Assembly (NCBI RefSeq): GCF_000515275.1
Contig: NZ_KI911560.1
Coordinates: 2,356,001-2,420,000 of the forward strand
Origin: Methylophilus sp. 5
GTDB taxonomy: Bacteria; Pseudomonadota; Gammaproteobacteria; Burkholderiales; Methylophilaceae
DNA length: 64,000 bases
Direction of reading: 5' to 3'
Position numbers and translations under genes: made by a program. The notes below the pieces were generated by a model, which searched no databases, had not been told where the DNA came from, and saw only the letters and a list, made by a program, of their open reading frames with translations. Positions 43,855 to 53,113 of this stretch are shown piece after piece (position 1 is the first letter of the stretch; every line of letters begins with the position of its first letter).

Positions 43855-46800
43855 ATGACCGCCGTCTCCCCAATCCAACTCATCACCCAACTCGAAAAAC
43901 AACTTTCCCAGTGCATGCTGGCCGACCGTTTTCCGCTTAAACGTCGCTTGCAGCAGCTTAAAGATGCCTTAAAGCAGAACAAGCCGGTGGATAAAGCATT
44001 GGTGGATATTGCGCATAAAGTGCAGGCGTCACAGCAGCGTTTGCAAGCCAGGTTAGCGGCGTTGCCTAAGCCTGAGTATCCGCCAGAGTTGCCGGTGAGC
44101 GGCAAAAAAGACGAGATTGCAGCGGCAATTGCAAAGCACCAAGTGGTGATTGTGTGCGGTGAAACCGGGTCAGGTAAAACCACGCAGTTACCCAAGATTT
44201 GCCTGGAGCTGGGGCGGGGTGTGGCTGGTTTGATCGGCCATACGCAGCCGCGCCGGATCGCCGCGCGCTCGGTGGCGTCGCGTATTGCACAGGAGCTCAA
44301 AAGCCCGCTCGGTGAAGCGGTGGGTTACAAGGTGCGGTTTAACGATAAGTTGTCCGAGAGCAGTTATGTCAAGCTGATGACGGACGGCATTTTGCTGGCT
44401 GAGACGCAGAGCGATAAGTTTTTAAATGGCTATGACACCATCATTATTGACGAGGCGCACGAACGCAGCCTGAATATTGATTTCCTGCTCGGCTATCTCA
44501 AACAGTTATTACCCAAGCGGCCAGATTTAAAAATCATCGTCACCTCGGCGACGATTGATGCTGACCGGTTTTCTAATCACTTTAATGGGGCGCCGGTGAT
44601 TGAGGTCAGTGGCCGTACCTATCCGGTTGAAATCCGTTACCGTCCGCTGGGCAACAAAACCAGCATGGTGGCGGTAGAGGTGCCGGTGGATGATGGGCTG
44701 GATGACATAGACCGTTTTGCGCAAGACTTGATGGGCATTAAGCGCAAGCCACCTCGCACCGAAACGCGCTGGCTGGAGGAAGACGACGAAGAAGAGGTGA
44801 TGGAAGACGCCATTCTGGATGCGGCGGATGATTTATTGCGCTTGGGCGATGGCGATATTCTGGTGTTTTTACCTGGTGAGCGTGAAATTCGCGACACCGC
44901 CGACCATTTGCGTAAATATCAGGGCCGCTCGCTCAAACTGAAGTCGATTGAGGTATTGCCGCTGTTTGCGCGGTTAAGCATTGAGGATCAGCAAAAGATT
45001 TTTCGCCCTAGTGGCCAGCGCCGCATTGTGCTGGCGACCAACGTGGCAGAAACTTCACTGACAGTGCCGGGCATTAAGTATGTGATCGACGCCGGTTTGG
45101 CGCGTGTGAATCGTTACAGCACGCGTGCCAAGGTCGAGCAATTACAGATTGAAAAAATCAGCCAGGCAGCCGCCAAGCAGCGGGCAGGGCGTTGCGGCCG
45201 TGTGTCTAACGGTATCTGTGTGCGCTTGTATTCTGAAGAAGACTTTAACCAGCGCCCGGCGTTTACCGACCCCGAAATTTTACGTAGTTCGCTGGCCAGC
45301 GTGATTTTACGTATGGCCGATTTACGCTTGGGCGATGTGGCTGAGTTTCCGTTTATTGAAGCGCCTTCGTCGCGCTTGGTGAGTGATGGTTACCAACTGC
45401 TGCAAGAGTTAGGTGCGGTCACCGAGCGGCGCGAGATTACCGAGCTGGGTCGGCAAATGGCGCGTTTGCCATTAGACCCACGCGTGGCGCGCATGATTAT
45501 TGCGGCGAAAAAAGAAGGCTGTTTGCGCGAGATATTGATTATTGCCAGCGTACTCAGCATGCAGGACCCGCGCGAGCGGCCCATGGATAAACGCGAGGCA
45601 GCTGATAGCGCTCACGCCAAGTTTAAGGCCGATGACTCTGATTTTATGAGTTATTTAAAATTGTGGGAGTGGTACGAGCAAACACTTAAAACCAAAAAGT
45701 CTAATCGTGATTTACTGAATCAATGCCATCAAAATTTCTTGTCCTTTTTGCGGCTGAAAGAGTGGCGCGAGTTGCATCAACAACTGCTATCTATGGTCGA
45801 AGAGATGGATTTTAAGCGTAGCGATAAAGAAGCCAGCTACGAGCAGGTGCACCGCGCTTTGTTGTCTGGGCTGCTGGGTAATATTGGCTTTAAGGATGGC
45901 GAGAGCGAGACCTATGCTGGCGCGCGCGGCATTCGTTTTACCATTGCGCCTGGCTCTGCGCTCAAGAAAAACCGTCCTAAATGGGTGATGGCGGCTGAGT
46001 TGGTGGATACCACCAAACTGTATGCGCGCGGGGTGGCCAAGATAGACCCGGACTGGATAGAGCCGATTGCCAATGAGGGCGGTAGCCGCGACCTGACGCA
46101 AAGTGACTATACCGACCCGCGTTGGGATAGAAAAACGTCGCAAGTGGTGGCCTGGGAACGTGTGAGTTTGTACGGCCTGACCATCGTGCCTAAGCGGCGG
46201 GTGCATTACGGGCCGATTAACCCGACCGAGTCACGCGAGATTTTTATCCGTGAAGCACTGGCCAATATGGCATTTGATACACGGGCACCATTTTTTGAAG
46301 CTAACCGTAGGTTGATTGCAGAAGTCGAAGCGCTGGAGCATAAGGCACGTCGCCAGGATGTATTGGTGGATGAGTATCAATTGTTTGTGTTTTACGACAA
46401 AGTGGTGCCGCAGATTGCGGGGCCTGGTCAACAAGAGCCTTATCGCGTGTATAACGGTGCCGCGTTTGAAAAATGGCGGCAAGATGCAGAGAAAATTAAT
46501 CCGACCGTGTTATACCTGACGCGTGAGTCATTAATGCGGCATGGTGCCAGTGCGATTACCGAGGTGCAGTTTCCGGAGCAAATGGTGATAGACGGTGAAA
46601 CGGTGCCGCTTAAATACCGCTTTGAGCCTGGCCATGTGCTCGATGGCGTGACGGCGACGATTCCATTGGCGTTGCTTAACCAGTTAGATGCCACCGCCAC
46701 TGAATGGCTGGTGCCCGGCATGGTGCGCGATAAGGTGACGGCGCTGATTAAAGCCTTGCCCAAAACGTTGCGCCGCGTGTGCGTGCCGGTGCCTGAGTTT

Positions 46801-47925
46801 GTGACCGGCTTTTTAGAGGCAAAAAATGCGCAGCATGCTTTGTTGCCTGCGCTTGCTGAGTTTATCCAGCACAAGGTTGGGCTTAAATTAAAGCCAGAAG
46901 AATTTGACCTGGCGGGACTGGACCAGCATCACCTGATGAACTTTAGTGTGGTGGATGAAAAGGGCCGCGAGCTGGGCATGGGCCGCGACTGGGCTCAACT
47001 CAAAAAACAACTGGGTTCGGCGGCACAACTGACGTTTAGAACCGGTTCGCCCGGCATTGAAAAGTCTGGCCTCAAGCAATGGGATTTTGGCGACTTGCCG
47101 CAAACACTGACCTTTAGCAAAGATGGCCGCCAACTCACCGGCTACCCAGGGCTGGAAGACAACAGTGACAGCGTAGCGGTGAAACTGTTTGATACCGCAG
47201 AAGAAGCGGCTGCCTCGCATCGCAAAGGTGTGTGCCGGTTAATGCGGTTTGAGCTTAAAGAGCAAATCAAGCAGCTCGAGAAAGGTTTGCCGGGCTTTAA
47301 CCAGTATGCTTTGTTGTTGCGTGCCGTCATGAACCCCGACCAATTGCGTGAAGACATGCTGCAGGCCATTGCCGACCGTGCGTTTATTGCCGAGGATGAG
47401 CTGCCGCGCACCAATGCAGCGTTTATGCAGCTCAAAGCGCGTGCGCGCACGCGGTTGCCCGCCGTGACCGAGGCACTCACCCGGCAGGCACAACTGATTG
47501 CCAACGAATATCAAATACTGGTTGCCGCGTTGCAAAAAATGACGCCAGTGACACAGAAAATTAAACGCGAGAGTGAGCAGCAGTTGCAAGGCATGCTCTA
47601 CCATGGTTTTTTTAGCCAGACGCCGTGGGAGCATCTGCCGCATCTGCCGCGGTATCTCAAAGCGATTAAAATGCGCATAGATAAATATCCAACCAGCATA
47701 GAGCGCGATGGCCGTCACGCACAGGCGTTAGCGCAGCTAGAGCAGCGCTGGCAGCAAAAAATTGATCAATTGCGCAAAGCGCATTTGCCTGTAACAAGCC
47801 GGTTACAAGACTTTACGTGGCAGTTGCAAGAGTTGCGTGTATCATTATTTGCGCAGGAATTAAGAACCCCTTATCCTGTCTCAATCAAACGTCTTGAAAA
47901 ACTCTGGCTAGAAATGCAATCGTGA
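43855..47925 (+). CDS. hrpA: ATP-dependent RNA helicase HrpA
   Basis: 1356 residues, the long HrpA form. The DEAH-box core has GETGSGKT (residues 102-109), IIIDEAHERSL (about 196-206), SATIDADRFSN, and in the second RecA domain VFLPGEREIRD, ATNVAETSLTVPG and QRAGRCGR. The HA2/ratchet and OB domains cover about 480-740, and the C-terminal DUF3418 region (about 760-1340) is specific to HrpA. It unwinds RNA in mRNA processing and rescue of stalled ribosomes. An acidic insert (EEDDEEEVMEDAILDAADD, about 305) lies in the linker between RecA domains. Confidence 0.96.
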   Translation: MTAVSPIQLITQLEKQLSQCMLADRFPLKRRLQQLKDALKQNKPVDKALVDIAHKVQASQQRLQARLAALPKPEYPPELPVSGKKDEIAAAIAKHQVVIVCGETGSGKTTQLPKICLELGRGVAGLIGHTQPRRIAARSVASRIAQELKSPLGEAVGYKVRFNDKLSESSYVKLMTDGILLAETQSDKFLNGYDTIIIDEAHERSLNIDFLLGYLKQLLPKRPDLKIIVTSATIDADRFSNHFNGAPVIEVSGRTYPVEIRYRPLGNKTSMVAVEVPVDDGLDDIDRFAQDLMGIKRKPPRTETRWLEEDDEEEVMEDAILDAADDLLRLGDGDILVFLPGEREIRDTADHLRKYQGRSLKLKSIEVLPLFARLSIEDQQKIFRPSGQRRIVLATNVAETSLTVPGIKYVIDAGLARVNRYSTRAKVEQLQIEKISQAAAKQRAGRCGRVSNGICVRLYSEEDFNQRPAFTDPEILRSSLASVILRMADLRLGDVAEFPFIEAPSSRLVSDGYQLLQELGAVTERREITELGRQMARLPLDPRVARMIIAAKKEGCLREILIIASVLSMQDPRERPMDKREAADSAHAKFKADDSDFMSYLKLWEWYEQTLKTKKSNRDLLNQCHQNFLSFLRLKEWRELHQQLLSMVEEMDFKRSDKEASYEQVHRALLSGLLGNIGFKDGESETYAGARGIRFTIAPGSALKKNRPKWVMAAELVDTTKLYARGVAKIDPDWIEPIANEGGSRDLTQSDYTDPRWDRKTSQVVAWERVSLYGLTIVPKRRVHYGPINPTESREIFIREALANMAFDTRAPFFEANRRLIAEVEALEHKARRQDVLVDEYQLFVFYDKVVPQIAGPGQQEPYRVYNGAAFEKWRQDAEKINPTVLYLTRESLMRHGASAITEVQFPEQMVIDGETVPLKYRFEPGHVLDGVTATIPLALLNQLDATATEWLVPGMVRDKVTALIKALPKTLRRVCVPVPEFVTGFLEAKNAQHALLPALAEFIQHKVGLKLKPEEFDLAGLDQHHLMNFSVVDEKGRELGMGRDWAQLKKQLGSAAQLTFRTGSPGIEKSGLKQWDFGDLPQTLTFSKDGRQLTGYPGLEDNSDSVAVKLFDTAEEAAASHRKGVCRLMRFELKEQIKQLEKGLPGFNQYALLLRAVMNPDQLREDMLQAIADRAFIAEDELPRTNAAFMQLKARARTRLPAVTEALTRQAQLIANEYQILVAALQKMTPVTQKIKRESEQQLQGMLYHGFFSQTPWEHLPHLPRYLKAIKMRIDKYPTSIERDGRHAQALAQLEQRWQQKIDQLRKAHLPVTSRLQDFTWQLQELRVSLFAQELRTPYPVSIKRLEKLWLEMQS

Positions 47926-47959
47926 TGCGTGACATCCGCTATTTTGATTAATTCAGTTG

Positions 47960-48874
47960 ATGCAGCCTTCTCCTTTTGAACCCTTTAGTACGCCAAACTG
48001 GCTAAAGCCCAAGCAACGCGACCGCGTGTTGCATATCCCGGCGCGCCTGATGTGGGCGTTTTTTCTGTCGCTGCTGTTTCATGCGGTATTGTTCTGGGGG
48101 TTTTTACTGGACTTGCTCAAGCCACTTGAAGAACCGGCCCAAGAGCCGCTCAATATCGTGCTGGATGTTGGCGTGCCCGCGCCTAAAACACCCAAGGTGT
48201 CACCGCCGCCACAAATGCCGTCTGAGCCTCCACCTGAACCACAACCCAGACCCAAGCCACAGCCTAAGTCTGAGCCAAAATTACCTAAAAAAATCATTCA
48301 ATCACAACGGCCGGATAGCCCGTTTAAGTTGCCTGAGCCCAAGCCGCAGAATAGGCCAGAGCAAACACCGCCTATGCCGTCACCGCCGGTGGAAGATTTT
48401 TCTAACTTTATCAAGCGTAGGCAGTCAGATCGTAACTCTGACGAAATGGCCGCCAAGCAGGTGAATGACGCCGCTGCGGCTGCCGAGCGTGGGCCATCTG
48501 AGGATGAACGCCGTAATAAAAACATTATGAACAACCTGAAGTTTGGCACCAATGGTTTGTTCCAGATCCGGCGCATGGATCCATACAATGCAACGTTCAG
48601 CTTTAAGGGCTGGGTCAATGATTACACTTCGGCCAATACGCAGTATTACGAGGTGGAGGCGCGCAATGGTGAAGATATTCGGCTGATGATGATGCGCCGT
48701 ATGATCGCGATTATCCGTGAGCATTACAACGGCGATTTTGACTGGATATCCAACCGTCTGGGCCGCACCATCTCGCTATCTGCCCGCCCGGCAGACAATG
48801 CCTTCCTTGAAGACTTTATGATGAAAGAGTTTTTTGGGCCCAACTATAAAAACCTGGATGTTTACGGGCGGTAG
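47960..48874 (+). CDS. TonB-like proline-rich membrane-anchored protein
   Basis: 304 residues from the ATG at 47960. A single N-terminal membrane helix (LMWAFFLSLLFHAVLFWGFL, about 29-48) contains the S-x3-H arrangement seen in TonB. It is followed by a 90-residue Pro/Lys-rich periplasmic spacer (PPPEPQPRPKPQPKSEPK). The C-terminal ~130 residues, from FGTNGLFQIRRMD to the end, do not show the usual TonB signature, so the partner is unclear. It follows hrpA by 34 bp. It could energise a receptor or be a structural relative; no exbB/exbD gene is in the window. Confidence 0.6.
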   Translation: MQPSPFEPFSTPNWLKPKQRDRVLHIPARLMWAFFLSLLFHAVLFWGFLLDLLKPLEEPAQEPLNIVLDVGVPAPKTPKVSPPPQMPSEPPPEPQPRPKPQPKSEPKLPKKIIQSQRPDSPFKLPEPKPQNRPEQTPPMPSPPVEDFSNFIKRRQSDRNSDEMAAKQVNDAAAAAERGPSEDERRNKNIMNNLKFGTNGLFQIRRMDPYNATFSFKGWVNDYTSANTQYYEVEARNGEDIRLMMMRRMIAIIREHYNGDFDWISNRLGRTISLSARPADNAFLEDFMMKEFFGPNYKNLDVYGR

Positions 48875-48886
48875 TCACGGCCATTG

Positions 48887-50410
48887 ATGATGCCAGGCAA
48901 CGTTGATTATCCTGCTTTGTCAAAACCGCTAGCCTGGCAACCCTATAGCGTTTTAATAGCCGGCCTGGCATTGGTGACCAGCCTGGGCTTGTTTTATTTT
49001 ACCCTGCTTGGGGTAACGGTCATCGCGCTGTTATATATGTTGTGTGTGTTGTGGGCAGCGTATTTTTTGCGTTTTTCGCATGCCTTGCTCACGGCCGTCA
49101 TCGCTGTGTTGCTGATCAATTATTGTTTTATTGAGCCCCGCTATAGCTTGGGCATCGCCAGCCTGCAATCCTGGGTCATGCTCAGTGTATTTGCCACACT
49201 CGCACTGATTGTGAGTCGCGCCATGCAGCAATTAAAGCAGCAAAGGCAACAGGCGCAACACGCCGCACAACAATCACGCTTTTTTCAATCGTTGGCGGAG
49301 CTGCTGGCGATTCAACCCAGCGTTGAACATTTGTTGCACGCGGCCTGCCAGCATCTGCACGAGGTATTCGGCTGGCAAGTGAGTGTGGTGCAATTATCCG
49401 ATGCTGGCGCATTAACGACTCTGGCCGGAACGCCACCCATCGAGCTGCAGGCCTCCAGCGTGCAATGGGCACTGGATTACCAGCGCGCGATTGGGGCAGG
49501 CACTGCAGATTGGCCCGAGTTGGGCGCCTGCCTGTTGCCGTTTGGCTTGTCGCAGCCTGAGGTATTGGTGTTTAGCGCCCATGAGGCTACGCCAGACCTG
49601 CATTTTTTGCGCTTGCTCACCCATCAATGTGCGCAAGCAACCATCAAATTACGCCAGCAAATTGCGCTAGCACAAGCCGCGCGTGATGCCAGTGAGGCGC
49701 ATTTTAAAAAGACCCTGTTAACGGCGCTGTCGCACGATATGCGTACGCCGCTCACTGCCATTATAGGGGCGGTGAATGTGCTGGCAGACGCGCAGATTGC
49801 GCTGGCGCCCACGCAGTCTGCACAGTTATTACAAAGTATTCAGGCCGAAGCCAGCTATTTGACCCAGGCCACCGAGAATATTCTGACACTGGTCAAACTG
49901 GATGCGGGTAGCAGTAGTTTGCATCTGGATTGGCAGTCGCCGCCAGACATTATTCAACACGTTGTGCAGCGTTATTTGCAACGAACACCTGCGGTGGCGG
50001 TGCAAGTGACTTTGCCCAAGCTAGACCCGCAGCAAGACGTGCTATTTAAGGTAGATGCGGTGCTGGTGGCGCATGCGCTGGCAAATCTGATTGATAATGC
50101 TTTGCAGTGGCGCGAGGCTGGCAGTGTGGTTGAGGTGGCGATGACTATAGAGGCGCCATGGCTGGTGTTGTCGGTGTTGAATCAGGGGCCGGGGTTTGCG
50201 CCTGGCTTTGCCATCGCTGCATTTGAAACGCACAAGCAGGCTGTGGCGGGCATGCGCGGCTTTGGGTTGGGTCTCTCAATTGTGCACAGTATGATGCAAT
50301 TGCATTTAGGCCAGGTACACATTGCCCCCGGTGCAGACCAGCGCACCTGTGTGCGGCTGCTGTTTCCTTATGCGCGGGCGGCAGATTTACTACAGGGGCC
50401 TGAGTCATGA
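48887..50410 (+). CDS. KdpD-like sensor histidine kinase lacking the N-terminal KdpD domain
   Basis: 507 residues. The four-helix DUF4118 membrane domain (about 20-110, ending with FIEPRYSLGI) is followed by a GAF-like domain (about 140-250), HisKA with ALSHDMRTPLTAIIGA (about 280) and a HATPase with NLIDNALQW and GFGLGLSIVHSM. KdpD of E. coli has ~390 extra N-terminal residues with a Walker/USP sensor part, and this portion is absent here. The stop overlaps the response-regulator start by 4 bp (ATGA). The product pair precedes kup, so potassium or osmotic sensing is inferred. Start could be 48887 or 48890. Confidence 0.88.
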   Translation: MMPGNVDYPALSKPLAWQPYSVLIAGLALVTSLGLFYFTLLGVTVIALLYMLCVLWAAYFLRFSHALLTAVIAVLLINYCFIEPRYSLGIASLQSWVMLSVFATLALIVSRAMQQLKQQRQQAQHAAQQSRFFQSLAELLAIQPSVEHLLHAACQHLHEVFGWQVSVVQLSDAGALTTLAGTPPIELQASSVQWALDYQRAIGAGTADWPELGACLLPFGLSQPEVLVFSAHEATPDLHFLRLLTHQCAQATIKLRQQIALAQAARDASEAHFKKTLLTALSHDMRTPLTAIIGAVNVLADAQIALAPTQSAQLLQSIQAEASYLTQATENILTLVKLDAGSSSLHLDWQSPPDIIQHVVQRYLQRTPAVAVQVTLPKLDPQQDVLFKVDAVLVAHALANLIDNALQWREAGSVVEVAMTIEAPWLVLSVLNQGPGFAPGFAIAAFETHKQAVAGMRGFGLGLSIVHSMMQLHLGQVHIAPGADQRTCVRLLFPYARAADLLQGPES

Positions 50411-51087
50411 GCCACGTAGCGCAACCAACCGTGCTGTTGGTAGAAGACGACCCCGGCGTTTACACCTTTTTGTTGCCTGCATTGTCGGCGCATGGCTATC
50501 GCGTGCAACATGCGCGTGACCTCGCGCAAGCCCGCGCGGCGAGTGGTTTTGCCATGGTGATTCTCGATTTAGGCTTGCCAGATGGTGAAGGTGAGCAGTT
50601 TATCCCGCATCTGCGCGGCTATTCTGACGTGCCTATTTTGGTGCTCTCTGCCCGGCAGGACGAGCAGGATAAAGTGCATTGCCTAAACCTGGGCGCCGAT
50701 GATTATCTGATGAAACCGTTTGGTTTGCCGGAGCTCTTGGCCAGAATACAAGTCGCGTTGCGGCGCACTGCAATCATGCAGATGCGCGACCATGTGTATC
50801 AACATCAATCGTTAAGCATCAACCGCGCCAGTGGCATGGTCACCAAACATGGCGAGCCGCTGCATTTAAGCCCGATTGAGCATGCGTTGCTGATGTTACT
50901 GGCCAGCAAACCCGGCACCATTTTTACCCACAGCCAGCTCTTGGCGCAGGTATGGGGGGCAGATTACATTAACGACACGCATTACCTGCGTATTCATATT
51001 GGCCGCTTGCGTGCCAAGCTTGAAGACCATCCATCCAGCCCACAAACCTTACTCACTGAGCTCGGCATCGGTTATCGCCTCGCCTGA
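50407..51087 (+). CDS. KdpE-like response regulator (OmpR family)
   Basis: 226 residues. The receiver has VLLVEDDPGVY at the start, the phospho-acceptor Asp in MVILDLGLPDGEG (about residue 52), the Thr/Ser switch in ILVLSAR and the conserved Lys in DDYLMKPFGLPELLAR. The C-terminal winged helix (about 130-226) ends YLRIHIGRLRAKLE and LGIGYRLA. It is translated in coupling with the kinase. The nearest downstream target is kup, whose start is 80 bp on, but no operator was identified in that short gap. Confidence 0.92.
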   Translation: MSHVAQPTVLLVEDDPGVYTFLLPALSAHGYRVQHARDLAQARAASGFAMVILDLGLPDGEGEQFIPHLRGYSDVPILVLSARQDEQDKVHCLNLGADDYLMKPFGLPELLARIQVALRRTAIMQMRDHVYQHQSLSINRASGMVTKHGEPLHLSPIEHALLMLLASKPGTIFTHSQLLAQVWGADYINDTHYLRIHIGRLRAKLEDHPSSPQTLLTELGIGYRLA

Positions 51088-51167
51088 GGTATTTATCCCG
51101 TTTGTTTATGCGATTGATATACCGTTAGTCGCACACTGCCTCCATCAATCAACCATAAGGGGATGTG

Positions 51168-53048
51168 ATGGACAATCTTTCCATACGAAAAAGTAGTTTG
51201 GCGGCACTGGCGCTGGGCGCCATCGGCGTGGTGTACGGCGACATCGGCACCAGCCCGCTCTACACCATACAAGTCATTTTTAGCGAGAGCACCGGCGTGC
51301 CGCTTAATCAGGCCAATATTCTGGGGGCGATTTCGTCTATTTTTTGGCTGCTGATGTTTGTGGTGACCTTTAAATATGTGTTGCTGGTGTTGCGCGCGCA
51401 CAACAAGGGCGAGGGTGGTGTCATGGCCTTGCTGTCACTGGCAGTGTCCAGTTTGCGCCCGCAAGATAAGCGTACCGGCTGGTTGTTGCTGTTGGGCGTG
51501 CTCGGTGCAGCTTTGTTTTACGGTGACAGCGTGCTTACGCCCGCCATTTCGGTGCTCTCAGCCGTTGAGGGCTTGCAAGTGGCTGCGCCCGCGCTCGCCG
51601 CACAAGTATTACCCATTACCATTGGTATTCTCATTGGCCTGTTCTGGTTTCAGCGGCATGGCACGCATGCAGTGGGCCGTTTTTTCGGGCCAATTGTCAT
51701 CGTCTGGTTTGTTGCATTGGCGACCATAGGCCTGTGGCAAATTGCCCAAGCGCCAGACATATTGCAAGCGCTGCATCCGCAACATGCCTGGCAGTTTTTG
51801 CAAGCGCGTGGCGCCGGGGTGTTTATCGCCATTGGAGCCATCTTGCTGGCAGTCACCGGTGCCGAGGCTTTGTATGCTGACATGGGTCACTTTGGCCGCC
51901 CAGCCATACAATTGGCTTGGCTGGGGCTTGTGTTTCCCTGTTTGGCTTTAAATTACCTGGGGCAGGGCGCGTTGCTGTTGCAGCATCCCGAGACTGTTAG
52001 CAATCCGTTCTATTTATCGTTTCCGCAGCCATTGTTAATCCCCGCAGTGATTCTAGCCACGCTGGCGACGATTATTGCCTCGCAGGCGGTGATTTCCGGC
52101 GCGTTTTCCATGACGCGGCAGGCGATTCAATTAGGCTTTTTGCCGCGTATGCGCATTATTCATACCTCGGCCAGTGAGTCGGGGCAGATCTATATTCCTG
52201 CAGTTAACTGGGCGTTGTTACTGGCAGTGATTGTGGTCTGTCTGGCCTTTCAAAGTTCATCGGCATTGGCCTCTGCTTATGGCATCGCCGTCACAGGCAC
52301 CATGTTCATCACCACCATTCTGCTGTTTGTGGTCATGCGCCAGCGCTGGCAGTTTCCGGCCTGGTTGGCGTGGGTGATCACAGGCGCATTGGGCGCGGTA
52401 GATGCGATTTTGTTTAGCTCAGCCTCGATGAAGTTTTTGCAAGGCGGCTGGTTTCCAATAGCGTTGAGTGTGGTGCTGATTGTGCTAATGACCACCTGGA
52501 AAAAAGGGCGCTTTACCTTGCTGCATAGCATTGCCGATACCGACCCAAAACTAGCGCCCTTGCTCGCCACACTGGCTAGCAGCAAGTTGCCGCAGGTGGC
52601 AAGAACCGCTGTTTATATGGTGTCTAACCTCGAGACCGTGCCGCAGGCCTTGATGCATAACCTCAAGCATAATCAGGTGCTGCATCAGCGCAACCTGTTG
52701 GTAAATGTGTCATTTGAAGACGTGCCGTTTATGAATACCGCTGAGCGCGTAACCGCTACGCGCCTGGCCGATGGCTTTTGGCAAGTGCAACTGCGCTACG
52801 GCTTTATGCAACATGCTGATATTCCGCAAGCCTTGCTGCAACTCACGCTAGATGGCGAGCGCCTGGACCCGTTTACCAACTCCTACTTTTTAAGCCGCGA
52901 TATTATTGTGCCAGACGTCGGTGGTGCCATGCCACGCTGGCGCGACCAATTATTTTCGGTCATGTCACGCAATGCCAGCAGTGCGGTAGAGTACTTTAAT
53001 ATCCCGGCCAATAGCGTGATTGAGTTGGGGAGCCGGGTGCAGATATAA
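51168..53048 (+). CDS. kup: Low-affinity potassium transporter Kup
   Basis: 626 residues from the ATG at 51168 (AAGGGG upstream; a GTG at 51165 is less likely). The family signature GAIGVVYGDIGTSPLYT opens the protein and GEGGVMALLSLAV follows in the second helix region. About twelve membrane helices precede a ~170-residue cytoplasmic tail (from TLLHSIADTDPKLAPLLA). It imports K+ with H+. The kinase/regulator pair directly upstream suggests K+-responsive expression. Elsewhere kdpDE normally control kdpFABC, which is not in this window. Confidence 0.95.
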   Translation: MDNLSIRKSSLAALALGAIGVVYGDIGTSPLYTIQVIFSESTGVPLNQANILGAISSIFWLLMFVVTFKYVLLVLRAHNKGEGGVMALLSLAVSSLRPQDKRTGWLLLLGVLGAALFYGDSVLTPAISVLSAVEGLQVAAPALAAQVLPITIGILIGLFWFQRHGTHAVGRFFGPIVIVWFVALATIGLWQIAQAPDILQALHPQHAWQFLQARGAGVFIAIGAILLAVTGAEALYADMGHFGRPAIQLAWLGLVFPCLALNYLGQGALLLQHPETVSNPFYLSFPQPLLIPAVILATLATIIASQAVISGAFSMTRQAIQLGFLPRMRIIHTSASESGQIYIPAVNWALLLAVIVVCLAFQSSSALASAYGIAVTGTMFITTILLFVVMRQRWQFPAWLAWVITGALGAVDAILFSSASMKFLQGGWFPIALSVVLIVLMTTWKKGRFTLLHSIADTDPKLAPLLATLASSKLPQVARTAVYMVSNLETVPQALMHNLKHNQVLHQRNLLVNVSFEDVPFMNTAERVTATRLADGFWQVQLRYGFMQHADIPQALLQLTLDGERLDPFTNSYFLSRDIIVPDVGGAMPRWRDQLFSVMSRNASSAVEYFNIPANSVIELGSRVQI

Positions 53049-53070
53049 ACACGCATATAACGGCAAAAAT

Positions 53071-53094
53071 AAAACCCGCCAGCTGGCGGGTTTT
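53071..53094. terminator. Bidirectional terminator between kup and the chemoreceptor gene
   Basis: AAAACCCGCCAGCTGGCGGG followed by TTTT is a complete palindrome between two convergent genes, 22 bp after the kup stop and 19 bp from the end of the chemoreceptor gene. Confidence 0.9.
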
Positions 53095-53113
53095 AAGTCA
53101 AACATTATTGCTA

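Noticed and set aside
48887..50410. KdpD-like gene considered as a broken pseudogene
   Set aside because: The reading frame is intact, the stop overlaps the regulator start, and all kinase motifs are present. It is a truncated architecture, not a decayed gene.
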